From: Bubalus kerabau
Taxonomy: Eukaryota; Chordata; Mammalia; Artiodactyla; Bovidae
Reading direction: 5' to 3'
Assembly (NCBI RefSeq): GCF_029407905.1
Contig: NC_073627.1
Coordinates: 160,337,697-160,401,696, forward strand
Length of the DNA: 64,000 nucleotides
The notes below the pieces were generated by a model that was not told the origin of the DNA, did no database searches, and saw nothing but the letters and a program-made list of their open reading frames with translations. Positions 23,681 through 35,671 of this stretch are shown here, in pieces. Each line of letters opens with the position of its first letter. Positions within the stretch are counted from its first letter, which is position 1. The position numbers were made by a program, and so were the translations under genes.

Positions 23681-25372
23681 CTGTGTGCCAGGCTCTTAGA
23701 TTACCATTAACTTAGAACACAAATATAGCTTTATGACTATGCACTGTGCTGAATTTTGTAGTTGAGAGATATGCTGTTTATGAACATAATGATTCCTGCT
23801 TTAGGGTCTTAAAAATTGTTAAATATTTAAATGTATCACTGAGAAAAATCACTAAAAGGCTCATCAAAATAAATATCAGAAACAAGACTATAAAGCAAAA
23901 TCAGAGACAAAGAATATTCTAGGGAAAAAAAAAAGAAAAACAAACTTTCTGGGAACATAAATCTTGAGGGATGTACAGTCTAAATCTTTAGGGATTAACA
24001 GTTGAGCCTAAAAGAAGTCCTTTGTGGTGCTTACAAACTTCAGTGGAACTACAGGATGAAATAAAATCAAATAAAAATTAAAGTAAAATAGACTGGAATG
24101 GAAGAGAAGAAAATATCATGAGGAAAATGAATGATTTGCTCTCACTAGAAAATGGAAATAAAGTCCCATTTGAGAATAAGTATTGTTAGTTTATTTTTAC
24201 ATGTTTCTAAGGATAAAATATCTAGTAGCCTTGAGACTGGGGAAACCCCAAGGAAAGACATTAAGTGAAAGTATTACCTACTAACCTAGCAGAATCAGAC
24301 TGAAATTTCCTCCAGAGGAAGGCAGCTTTAATAGAATTTGGTACTTAATTTTCCAAAATAAAACATGACAAACACCATATTTAGACACCAAATAAACATT
24401 CACATATAAAATATAAAATAACCATGCATTAAATATTTAAGTAAAAGGTCAACCAAATAAATGAGGTAAAAAAATATCAAAATTAACCAGAAAGATTAAA
24501 AATTAAAGCAAAGATCTCTAATTTAAACTTGAAATAAAAGAGTTTGGAGGACATCACTGCCATTTATACAAAAGGCAAAGGCAGACAAACTAAAAATCAA
24601 TAACCTTTCTTGGACCCATCAGAGAACTTAGGTTTCATGGCAAACTACACCCTGAAATCTGGAAAGCCAAGGTCTCTGGATATCTAGAGAAACATAGGAT
24701 AAAAAGACTTGCTTTTCTGAAACAGAAACCAGTGGAGCTTTGAATTAGTGGAACACTTAAACAGTAATTTGGATGAATTACTGGAGGTTAAGTGTATTAT
24801 AAATGATGTAGAAAAAGGAATAACAGAGACAAAAAAAAATCTGTATTGGAAAACTAGGACTGATGAGATATGAATTGAAATATATTGCCCAGGCCTATGA
24901 GAGAAAAAAGAAAGAAAGAAAAAATAATAACGAATCCAGAAAATGTGTTTAAAAAGCTATTTCCCAGAAGATAGAGGAATCTAGAGGAGATGTTCATACC
25001 TTGCATTTACGTGAGATCAAGATGGATAAAGTGGGTTAAACAGAAATTACAGGAATCCTCACAGAAATTGACAGATCAGCTTGTGCTGATGATATTGGAA
25101 GAGCCAGAGTCAAACAGGGCACCTGAAAGCGGCAGAGTTCAGTAGTTCCAGGAAAAGATCCATAATGTAAGACTTGAAAGATGACAGCTCCTAAGAGATG
25201 AGAGGCTTTCGACAGAACAGTTTGACTGCAATTATAACTGATAGAAATGGGAAAACAAGAGGATGGGATAAAAGGAGAAAGTTAATGTTCCCAGAAATAT
25301 CTAAAGAGCCCAATTCCCATAACAAACAGGACAGGATGTCATCAATTGACAAGACCAGTTGTCTGGAAGGAT
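23681..25372. other. Unassigned A-rich DNA
   Basis: No gene is recognised. Purine-rich patches (GAAAGAAAGAAAAAATAATA near 24906) are present. The stretch 24980-25370 is less AT-rich than its neighbours but matches no family I know. Confidence 0.3.
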
Positions 25373-25384
25373 AGAACTCATACT

Positions 25385-25654
25385 GCTGCTGCTAAGTCGC
25401 TTCAGTCGTGTCCGACTCTGTGCGACCCCATAGACGCCAGCCCACCAGGCTCCCCTGTCCCTGGGATTCTCCAGGCAAGAATACTGGAGTGGGTTGCCAT
25501 TTCCTTCTCCAATGCATGAAGGTGAAAAGTGAAAGTGAAGTTGCTCAGTCGTGTCTGACTCTTAGCGACCCCATGGACTGCAGCCTACCAGGCTCCTCCA
25601 TCCATGGGATTTTCCAGGCAAGAGTACTGGAGTGGGGTGCCATTGCCTTCTCCG
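25385..25654 (-). mobile_element. BOV-A2 SINE (dimeric), antisense
   Basis: The antisense dimer starts with GCTGCTGCTAAGTCGCTTCA. It is flanked by perfect 12-base duplications AGAACTCATACT at 25373-25384 and 25655-25666. Divergence is low. Confidence 0.95.
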
Positions 25655-25844
25655 AGAACTCATACTAGAGGATTGCAATATATTCTGAAAACATAGGGAT
25701 GGTTTGTTTCTTATTAGTTTTAGAGCAAGAATATAAAGGAGAAGAAAAGCTAGCCACTGTAACAGGTGGTATATTAATGACATTTTAAGGATAATTGGAA
25801 CACTTTGAAAGTAAGTGAACCTCGATATTTGAATCCAGTAATCC

Positions 25845-26161
25845 AGATCCAACCAGTCCATTCTAAAGGAGATCAGTCCTGGGTGTTCTTTGGAAGGAAT
25901 GATGCTAAAGCTGAAACTCCAATACTTTGGCCACCTCATGTGAAGATTTGACTCATTGGAAAAGACCCTGATGGCTGGGAGGGATTGCGGGCAGGAGGAA
26001 AAGGGGACAACAGAGGATGAGATGGCTGGATGGCATCACCGACTCGATGGACATGAGTTTGGGTGAACTCCTGGAGTTGGTGATGGACAGGGAGGCCTGG
26101 TGTGGTGCAATTCATGGGGTTGCAAAGAATCTGACACAACTGAGCGACTGAACTGAACTGA
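25845..26161 (+). mobile_element. BovB 3' tail, 5'-truncated
   Basis: It starts at AGATCCAACCAGTCCATTC within the RT C-terminal coding region and runs to CGACTGAACTGAACTGAA. The coding remnant is frameshifted (TGATGGCTGGGAGGG in place of the usual TGATGCTGGGA). Confidence 0.9.
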
Positions 26162-27110
26162 ATTTTATGAGACAGTTACATACCTAAATCTGATTCTTTT
26201 AAAAATTTGATAATAGAGTAGTCAAAGCTACTAATGACATTTCAAAGTTATCTATTGTCAGAGAAAATTTTTAATAGTTTAAAATACATTTGCTTTTGGT
26301 AGAATAATATTGGTTTCATGTGTGCATTCTAGTTCTTGATTTCTGGTTGTTAAAATTATTTTCCAATATAGTCATCGCAGATACTTAACACAGTGATACA
26401 TATGTGAGTGTTATTCTGTGGCTTAATGAATTTTGAATCCTTATTTTAATGTCTGATTAATAAATTATCAGAGAATGCAAAAGGAAAAAAATGCAGAAAG
26501 TGGTATTTTCGAATGTGTTATTTTACTTTTCAAAAACTGTTAAACACTGTTTTTTTCTTTTTATTTGTATAATAATTATTAAAATGCTTTTCACTTTGTT
26601 GTTATTTTAAATATACTTTGGAAGATGAACTGTGAGGACTTTGGGTGTTAATATGCAGTTTACTCTCTTTTTCTTAAAAGAAAATACACATAAATTTCTT
26701 AACCCAAATCTTACACTAATAAACATATCTTAGAATTAAAATAGACCTACTACAACTGCATTAGCATATAAATAGAGACCAATTATTTAGAATATAGCAT
26801 TGCTTCAGACAAATAGATAGTAACTGAATTTGATTTTCTGTCCAAGTTGTATATTATTACAGATGATGAAATCCAAGCTCAAAACACTCATTAACATAGA
26901 TTTAGCAAGGTGAAAACTCTGTTTTCCTTTCCATACCTCCTTTTCTTTGTTTCTTCCATTTGTCCCTTCCTCATTTCCTATTTACCTTTTTCCTTCTTTG
27001 TTTAAAGAGCTCTGCCTCTAAATCATCACTCTGTTTTTTTTTTCACTGTACGCTGAACCAATAATCAGGCATGATTAACTGTCATTAAAATGAAAATCTT
27101 TATTTAAACC
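26162..27110. other. Unassigned AT-rich DNA
   Basis: No gene or named repeat is recognised. A pyrimidine-rich patch lies at 26920-27000. Confidence 0.3.
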
Positions 27111-28897
27111 TTCAGTTCAGTTCAGTCACTCAGTCGTGTCCAACTGTTTGCGATCCCATGAACCGCAGAACGCCAGGCCTCCCTGTCCATCATCAATTCC
27201 CGGAGTTTACCCAAACTCGTGTCCATTGAGTTGGCGATGCCATCCAACTATCTCATCCTCTGTCATCCCCTTCTTCTCCTTCCCTGAATCTTTCCCAGCA
27301 TCAGGGTCTTTTCCAGTGAGTCAACTCTTTGCACAAGGTGGCCAAAGTATTGGAGTTTCACCTTCAACATCAGTCCCTCCAAAGAACACCCAGGGCTGAA
27401 CTCCATTAGGATGGACTAGTTGGATCTCCTTGCAGTCCAAGGGACTCTCAAGAGTCTTCTCCAACACCACAGTTCAAAAGTATCAATTCTTTGCTGCTCA
27501 TCTTTCTTTATAGTCCAACTCTCACATCCATAGATGACCAGTAGAAACTGATGCTTCCTCACCTGCATATAGGTTTCTCAAGAGGCAGGTCAGGTGGTCT
27601 GGTATTCCATCTCTTTCAGAACTTTCCACAGTTTATTGTGATCCACACAGTCAAAGGCTTTGGCATAGTCAATAAAGCAGAAATAGATGTTTTTCTGGAA
27701 CTCTCTTGCTTTTTCCGTGATCCAGCCAATGTTGACAATTTGATCTCTGGTTCATCTGCCTTTTCTAAAGCCAGCTTGAACATCTGGAAGTTCGTGGTTC
27801 ATGTATTGCTAAAGCCTGGCTTGGAGAATTTTGAGCATTACTTTACTAGCATGTGCTGCTAACTGCTACTGCTAAGTCGCTTCAGTCGTGACTGACTCTG
27901 TGTGGCCCTATGGACAGCAGCCCACCAGGCTCCTCCATCCACAGGATTCTCTAGGCAAGAATATTGAAGTGGGTTGCCATTTCCTTCTCCACTCATCTCA
28001 CTAGCATGTGAGATGAGTGCAATTGTGTGGTAGTTTGAGCATTCTTTGGCATTGCCTTTCTTTGGGATTGGAATGAAAACTGACCTTTTCCAGTTCTGTG
28101 GTAACTGATGAGTTTTCCAAATTTTCTGACATATTGAGTGCAGAACTTTCCCAGAATCATCTTTTAGGATTTTAAATAGCTCAACTGGAATTCCATCACC
28201 TCCACTAGATCACACCATCGTCATTATCTGGGTCATGAAGATCTTTTATGTACAGTTCTTCTGTGTATTTTTGCCACCTCTTCTTAATATCTTCTGTTTC
28301 TGTTAGGTCCATACTATTTCTGTCCTTTATTGAGGCCATCTTTGCATGAAATATTCCCTTGGTATCTCTAATTTTCTTGAAGAGATCCCTAGTCTTTCCC
28401 ATTCTATTTTTTTCCTCTATTTCTTTGCACTGATCACTGAGGAAGGCTTTCTTATCTCTCCTTGCTGTTCTTTGGAACTCTGCATTCAAATAAGTATAGC
28501 TTTCCTTTTCTCCTTTGCTTTTTGTCTTTGTGAGAAGAAGAGAAGTCTTCTTCTCACAGCTATTTGTAAGCCCTCCTCAGATAGCCATTTTGCTTTTTTT
28601 GCATTTCTTTTTCTTGGGGATGGTCTTGATTTCTGTCCTCTGTACAATGTTATGAACTTTCGTTCATAGTTCATCAGGCACTCTATCAGATCTAGTCCCT
28701 TAAATCTATTTCTCCCTTCCACTGGATAATCATAAGGGATTTGATTTAGGTCATACCAGAATAGTCTAGTGGTTTTCTCCACTTTCTTCAGCTTAAGTCT
28801 GAATTTGGCAATAAGGAGTTCATGATCTGAGGCACAGTCAGCTCCCAGTCTTGTTTTTGCTGACTGTATAGAGCTTCTCCATCTTTGGCTGCAAAAA
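27111..28897 (-). mobile_element. BovB, antisense, internally deleted and SINE-split
   Basis: The 3' end (TTCAGTTCAGTTCAGTCACT) is at the left. Near 27542-27556 the sequence jumps from the MYGCESW coding region directly to the RNLYAG region, so the RT catalytic core with YADD is deleted. A BovA SINE splits it at 27856-27990. It continues through the RT start and linker and stops at CTTTGGCTGCAAA, before the endonuclease. Frames 28489-28205 and 28782-28486 are linker remnants. Confidence 0.9.
27856..27990 (-). mobile_element. BovA-type SINE monomer inserted in BovB
   Basis: The antisense BovA monomer runs from CTGCTACTGCTAAGTCGCTT to CATTTCCTTCTCC. It splits the BovB between repeated ACTAGCATGTG blocks at 27845-27855 and 28000-28010 (11-base target-site duplication). 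About ten extra bases at its right end are the reverse complement of the adjacent BovB sequence. Confidence 0.85.
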
Positions 28898-28916
28898 ATT
28901 TAAATCTTAATAATAC

Positions 28917-28931
28917 AAAAAAAAAAAAAAA
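28917..28931. repeat. Poly(A) run
   Basis: Fifteen A residues lie just beyond the truncated 5' edge of the antisense BovB. They could belong to another retroelement end or be a simple run. Confidence 0.7.
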
Positions 28932-29059
28932 TTAAAGGGCATATAAATAAAGTGAATATCAATACATATGGGCTTCCTTATACAAATTATTGGAAAACCT
29001 CTCAGAATTTGTTCCAATTACACAGATATATTTATTTCTGTGATGTTTTAAGTTATTTT

Positions 29060-29470
29060 TATTTGTATAGTTTTTGCTTTATTGAATTGAGGTATACTTT
29101 TGACTATTAAAATGCCCCCTCTTAAAAGATATGCCTGAATTAATTTTACTTATGTGGATATCCATGATCTTACATATATAATTGAAGACTAGATGTGTAA
29201 AGCAGTATGCAGGTCTATAGTTTTCTCTCACTGTGATTTTAAACTGTATTTTTTATATGCATAATGATGTTAAATATTTTAGTATGTAATTATTGGCCAT
29301 TTGAATGTTCTCATATGTGAATTATATATTCAAGGTTTCTAAACAATTATAAAATTGCATACCAATTTTCTTTTCTGACTAATTTGTGCTTGTTATTTAT
29401 ATGCTCGAAATAAGAATTTTCATATATTTTCTCCCATTCTGTGGTTTGCCTTTTCCTATTTCTATTACCT
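29060..29470 (-). mobile_element. Decayed L1M-type fragment, antisense
   Basis: TTATTGAATTGAGGTATACT at the left, TTATTGGCCATTTGAATGTT in the middle and TTTTCTCCCATTCTGTGGTT at the right follow the order of antisense old L1 sequence. It is strongly diverged, so the call is moderate. Confidence 0.5.
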
Positions 29471-30810
29471 ATATTATGTAAAAAATAATTCTTTTTTGTT
29501 TTATTATTTATGTTTTATACACACTGCTTATGTTTTTATTGAGTTAATGCATTATTGAGCTTTCAGTATTAGAATGTAACAGGAAATAGACATTGTAATA
29601 TTTAAAGTTTTTGAATATTCAGTGTTAGATAGATAAGCCAACATAGAAAGTTAGATTTTTTGTTTTTTTCATCTTTGTCTATTTTTAACATAAGAAGTAG
29701 TATGATTTCTCTAAGGTCAACTACAGGAAAATTATTCATAAAAATAAGTTGTTTTACTTTACTTTAAGATTAGTATTCCTTAATCTGATGGCTATATATA
29801 AATTTTTTCAATCACTATATCTCTTAAGAGTAAACAGGAGATATCTCTGAAATGAAAGTTCTGTGAGCTTTAAAAGTGGATATTATTGATTTAAACAAGA
29901 GGCAGAAATTTTTGAAAAGTACTAACAGGGAAATTAAGGGTATCTCAAGCTGGCACACTACTGAATTATGACTTTCATTATGCTTTTACAATTAGAACAA
30001 ACATCTGAAAACTTTGTGTTTAAATTATTAATCTTCCTAACACCAAATTTATTTATAGATAAACTCTGTAAAATAGTCATGCTAATATCTTCCACAAAAA
30101 GAAGAATCAATACAAAATTCCAAATGAGTTTTGCTTTGTTTCTGTTACATTCTCTTTCATTTCCTTTCTTGAGAAGGCAAGATATACTAGAATAATAGAA
30201 ACTAAATTATTCATACTTTTCCTACCTCAGCTAATTTTGCAATAAAATAACTGGAGTATATAAACTATGCACATAATTTCTCTATGAATAGTGATGGGGA
30301 AACAGAATTATTATACTTTTTAGCAATACTGTTTTTCTGGATGTTCCAGAAACTTCCTAGCAAATATAATTGTTCAGCAAGTATTTATTTGGTGCTTAAT
30401 AATTTATATTCCTATGAGAGCCATAAATATAAAAAGATAAGTTGCATCCTTATGAAAAAAGTAATATCAAGCTAAAAGAATAAAGCTGCAAAAGTTATAA
30501 TATGGAGACTGGTATAAGAGAAATACAAACACCCATGCAGGAAAAAAAAAAAGTATTTCAAGAAGGTATGTAATGATTACAACGAGAACACTAAAGGGAA
30601 AATGTATCACAACATGTTTACAAAATGAGGGGATTCTTAGAGTGGAGGCAAGACGACTAATTTTTGCAATTTATGCTGGTTTTAGGCACTTAGTCTTAGA
30701 GGAGAAGATATTCTAGCTAAAGCAAAGGACATGAGAAAAGTCACAAGAGTGTGAATAGGATAGAAATCTTAGAATCTTACAAAGAATTTGGCAATTTGTC
30801 CCCTTGTTTC
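29471..30810. other. Unassigned AT-rich DNA
   Basis: No gene is recognised. The open frames at 29968-30195 and 30284-30475 have no known domain and a composition typical of random AT-rich sequence. The stretch 30600-30780 may be an old interspersed repeat. Confidence 0.3.
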
Positions 30811-31127
30811 AACCAATCCATTCTGAAGGAGATCAGCCCTGGGATTTCTTTGGAAGGAATGATGCTAAAGCTGAAACTCCAGTACTTTGGCCACCTCATG
30901 CGAAGAGTTGACTCATTGGAAAAGACTCTGAGGCTGGGAGGGATTGGGGGCAGGAGGAAAAAGGGACTACAGAGGATGAGATGGCTGGATGGCATCACTG
31001 ACTCAATGGACATGAGTCTCAGTGAACTCCGGGAGTTAGTGATGGACAGGGAGGCCTGGTGTGCTGCGATTCATGGGGTCACAAAAAGTCGGACACGACT
31101 GAGCAACTGATCTGATCTGATCTGATT
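30811..31127 (+). mobile_element. BovB 3' tail with GATCT-type end
   Basis: The insertion starts at AACCAATCCATTCTGAAGGA. The frame starting at 30751 reads through RMRWLDGITDSMDMSLSELR and MDREAWCAAIHGVTKSRTRL without a stop. The end is CTGATCTGATCTGATCTGAT rather than GAACTGAACTGA, marking a different tail class. Confidence 0.9.
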
Positions 31128-32094
31128 GAGGACAAACAAGGAGTGAGTTTTGAGGGACAGTCTGTGACCAGTCTGGATTTTAGCCTGAAGAAGAATGGGG
31201 ATATCAGTATAAAGAAATATAGTGTGTTTACTTGGAATTTTATTTAGATTGCAATGACCAGTGATTGGTGAGGGTAGCAGGCATAACAAAAGGTTCATAA
31301 ATTATCACAGAAGGTAAGATTTAGAGCTCATCTTCCCAATTTGTGTCCTAGGCTTGGCAAGTGAGCAGAATGATCAACTCTCTCATCTGAAACTATCCTG
31401 CTGACATTTCCATTAAAATGATTCATTTATACCTGTTCACAAGAAACAGGTCCATAGAAAGTAATTTTACTATGTGCCAGCCCTCCACTAAATTGCTGCT
31501 TTTTAAAACTATTTCCATCAGTCCAAACTGGTTTTACTGGGGACCACTACACACAGGAATTGAGTAAGTGTCACATGTAGGAGTGATGGACTTTAATTAA
31601 AAAAAAAAATCATAACAAAATTTTATCAAAATAATAGACATCATGAGAACAAACATAAAGAGTTACACTAATAGGGTTAATAGGGTAACTTTAGTAGTGA
31701 CCACAGTCTTTGAAGGAAAGGATAAATGGAAGATTGAGCTAAAGTAAGCCAATACTGACAAAATCAGCAAGACCCTGGACATTTGCTTCTCTTTTGCTTT
31801 TTTGTTAAAACTCTAAAGGCAGTACACTAGCTTTGCCTGTAATTCATTGGTCCACCCTGTTAATTTGTTTCCGTGTGTTCCATTGTCACTCAGTCTTATC
31901 TGAAGAAATAGAAAAGAGCAGAGAACTCAATACAAATGCCCTCTGAAAAGGGAGTAGATTTAAAATGCAACTTAAGGATCAAGGCAAGTGCAATCAGGAC
32001 TCATTAAAAAAAAAAATTAAATGTCATGGGAAGGGGGAAAATCTTTCACAGAAAACATGTGAAAGAATAAGAAATGCTGCTCTAGTTGAGATAT
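31128..32094. other. Unassigned DNA
   Basis: No gene or named repeat is recognised. It is AT-rich with short A-runs near 31600 and 32007. Confidence 0.3.
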
Positions 32095-32205
32095 ATGTAC
32101 CTGGAGATGTAGGCTTATTCATCTTTGTGTCCCAATACCTAATATAATTCCAGGCACCTAGAAGGTGCTCAATAAAAGTCCATTGAATGACTTCAGTAAT
32201 GAATG
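32095..32205 (+). repeat. L2/MIR-type 3' end
   Basis: TTTGTGTCCCAATACCTAAT, TTCCAGGCACCTAGAAGGTG, CTCAATAAAAGTCCATTGAA and TGAATGAA correspond to the shared 3' end of ancient mammalian L2 and MIR elements. It is a very old insertion. Confidence 0.6.
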
Positions 32206-33599
32206 AATTAGTAATGTTCCATAGAATACTGAATGAACCCCTAGCACATTAAGGTGACTGCATCATTTTTATTGTGTTGTGGGGGAGGGGAAAGCTAGGG
32301 AGAGTAGATATTTCAAGTTTAAGGAAATTGGATTTGTCCATCCTAGTTGGGCAGTTTTTGTTTTGTTTTGCTGTGAATATTTCACATAAGTTTAAATGGT
32401 CTGTATCAAATGGCTCTAGATTTCTACAGAGTAAAGATATTACTATTTTATTAGATATAAAACATGCTATGAGTTCGGCATTTCAAGACTCAGGCCTCAT
32501 CATTCTCAGCCCACATTACCTCAGGAAATTGACCTATATTGATTGAATTGGCTGGTTCTCTTGTCTTCTGGCTTTCTGTTGGATTCAGCCAAAGTGGCAC
32601 CATTAAGAAATGTCAATAAGGGAAGGAGGATAAGGTACCTCTGGCACCTTCCCCAAAAGTCATCCAGGACCGGCTGCATTCCTGTTAGGGGGCTGCACTA
32701 GCCAACCCTTCTCTTTGGTCCCTTATCTTTTGATGCCTAAGGAGGATACATAGCCTCACAATTATTAGCCCCAAATTAATGCAATATCATTTTGATTTCC
32801 CTACATCCTTTAGAAATGATTATTATACTATCTGCAAATTAGTCTTTTTTATTTTGACACTCACTTCCTATCAGGACCATGATAGATACATGTAATAATT
32901 AATATTACTCTAATACATCTAATTTGACATTAGTTGTAGGATATTCAATATATTTGTACTTGGTCTGTTTTAAAGTATACAGAAATAGACCCATTAAAAT
33001 TATGGTATTTTTTAAATTTTAAAATCTTGTCTTATCCACTTATTCAACGTATTTATATTCTTTATTTGGTGACTAACAATCTATCAAAATGTCCAGGCAT
33101 ATTTAAGTAATACCATGATTATGTGAGAAATCAATAATATTTGCTGTGAAAAATAGGAATATACCTACATGAGAGTAACTGTGAATGCAATGCTATTCAG
33201 TTTCATGAATAGACATATATAAATTAGTTAAATAGAGAGAACAAGTTGTGCAAACTATTCCAGATTCAACAAAAATATATTGTATCACACTCAAACTCAC
33301 TGTTTTCAAGTTATCTGTCTTAAAATATATAAAAATAGAGATGTATTCATAAATATATTTGTAAAAAATTATTTGTGAATTTATTTATAAAAATAAAAAT
33401 TATCCCCATAATAATTTTTAAGAGAAATCATCCTGTCAAGTTGAGAACTTAAGCAAAAAATTGATATTAAATTGATTATCAAAATGATGAATCATTTATA
33501 TTGCAGTACATTTATGTATTATATATATGTATATATACAGACATATATAAATCTTTATAAAGAAAATCATAATTTGATGTGTTATTTTTTCACACTACA
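32206..33599. other. Unassigned AT-rich DNA
   Basis: No gene is recognised. The open frame at 32274-32546 has no known domain. The stretch 33000-33560 is very AT-rich, with TATATATG patches. Confidence 0.3.
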
Positions 33600-33899
33600 A
33601 CAGGTTTTATTTAGATACTTAAAATTTAATTAAACTTTTATTTTGAGATAACTCTGCTATGTGTATAAATATCTATATAGTTGAGAGTTAATACAAATAT
33701 ATTCCATGTATCCTTTACCTAGTTTCATCCAGTGGGAGCAAATTGAAAAAATATAGTGTAATTATCACAACCAGGGTATTGAAATTATTTCAATCCACAT
33801 CTTATTCCAGTTTCTCTAGTTAAATTGTGTTTGTAGTAGATGTGCATCTGAATTTAAAAATCATTGTTTTCTCTGGGGTTCTTCTGTCACTTTTTAATT
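33600..33899 (-). mobile_element. Probable old L1 fragment, antisense
   Basis: TTTTATTTTGAGATAACTCT, CATGTATCCTTTACCTAGTT and TATCACAACCAGGGTATTGA match the order of a common antisense old L1 segment. The identification rests on pattern recognition only. Confidence 0.45.
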
Positions 33900-33910
33900 A
33901 TAATCAGACT

Positions 33911-34177
33911 CCTGCTAAGTCACTGCAGTCGTGTCCGACTCTGTGCAACCCCAGAGACGGCAGCCCACCAGGCTCCCCCGTCCCTGGGATTCTCCAGGCA
34001 AGAACACTGGAGTGGGTTGCCATTTCCTTCTCCAATGCATGAAAGTGAAAAATGAAAGTGAAGTCGCTCAGTCGTGTCCGACTCTTAGTGACCCCATGGA
34101 CTGCAGCCCACCAGGCTCCTCCGTCCATGGGATTTTCCAGGCAAGAGTACTGGAGTGGGGTGCCATCACCTTCTCTG
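33911..34177 (-). mobile_element. BOV-A2 SINE (dimeric), antisense
   Basis: A complete dimer is flanked by 11-base duplications ATAATCAGACT (33900-33910) and ATAATCACACT (34178-34188), which differ at one base. Confidence 0.95.
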
Positions 34178-34299
34178 ATAATCACACTAAGTTCAATACA
34201 AAATTTTTAGAAATGAAAGGGTAGTAGAACAAAAGTCCTTGAATAGATGGCAATTTATGTGAAAAAGTAAAGGCATATTATTTATGTTCCTACAGCTAT

Positions 34300-35504
34300 G
34301 ACCTGGCTCTGCCCTATCAGCAGGCTATCATCAATCCTGGAAGCCCCCCAGGACTACAGCCAGCTGTGCGAGGACAAAGCTCTGCCCACTAGTAAGCCAG
34401 CAACCTCAGCACAATGCAAGGCCTGGTAACTAACCAAACCAGAGTCTAGCCTCACCTATCAGCACACCTAGGGTAGTTGGCCCCACGAAACCAGAAGGGC
34501 CAATGCAGTCCACATATAGGATGCCACTAGACTAGACAATATACTACTAGAGGGTAGTGTGATACTAGGCCCCAAATGATGTAACCTATATAGAGCCACT
34601 TCTCCAACATCAGGAAACATAACTAACTTACCTACTACATAAAAATAAAAACAGAGAATTAAGCAAAATAAAATGACAGAGGAATATGGTGCAAATGAAG
34701 GAAAAAGATAAAGTCCCAGAGGAAGAACTAAGCAAAGTGAAAATAAGCAGCCTAACATAAAGAACTCAAGGCAGTAATCTTAAAAAACATGTAATGAACT
34801 AAGGAGAAAAATGAATAAACAAAGTGAGAAGTTTAATAAAGAGAAAACATAAAGAAGAACCAAACAGAACTGAATAATGCAATAACTGAAGTAAAAAAGT
34901 TACACGGGAAAGTGTATTACATTAGATTAAAACAGTAGATTACATGATACAAAAGAATGGAACTATAAACTGGAAAATGAGTAGTAGACATTGCTCAGAC
35001 TGAACAGAAAAATAAATAAATAAAAATGAGGGTACTTTAAGAGATCCCTGGGCCAACATGAAGTGAACTAATAATTATATTACAGGGATCCCAGAAGGAG
35101 AAGAGAGAGTGAAAGTGGAGGAGAACTTCTTTGAAGAAATAAGTTGACAGCTAAAAACTTTCCCTAACCTGAGGAGGGAGACATACATTCAGATCCAGGA
35201 AATACAGAAGGTCCCAAACAATATAAACCCAAAGAGACACATGTCAAGAAACACTATGATTAAAATGCCAAAACTTAAAGGGAGAATTTTAAAAGCAACA
35301 AGGGAAAAACTGCTAGTTATACATAAGGACACTCCTACAAAACTATAAGTTGGATTTTCAGCAGAAATTTTGCAGGTCAGAAAGGAGTGGCCTGATATAT
35401 TCAAATTGATAAGGGAAAAAAACTATAATCAAAAATAATATGCTCAGCAAGGCTATCATTCAGATTTGGAGGGTAAAGAGTTTTACAGACACGCTAAACT
35501 AAAA
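34300..35504 (+). mobile_element. Old L1, 5' part (5' UTR end and ORF1 region)
   Basis: A GC-richer start (CCTATCAGCACACCTAGGGT, GGGCCAATGCAGTCCACATA) leads into ORF1-type sequence: CAGAGGAATATGGTGCAAAT, GGGATCCCAGAAGGAGAAGA, TCAGATCCAGGAAATACAGA, TTTTGCAGGTCAGAAAGGAG and GCAAGGCTATCATTCAGATT. Multiple frameshifts leave no usable ORF1. The element continues at 36922 after an inserted BovB. The full footprint, with four later insertions, reaches about 39940. Confidence 0.8.
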
Positions 35505-35671
35505 GATGATGCTGTGAAACTGCTTCACTCAATATGCCAGGAAGTTTGAAAAATGCAGCAGTGGCCACAGGACTGGAAAAGTCAGTTTTCATTCCAATCC
35601 CAAAGAAAGGCAGTGCCAAATAATGCTCAAACTACCACACAATTGCACTCATCTCACACACTAGTAAAGTA

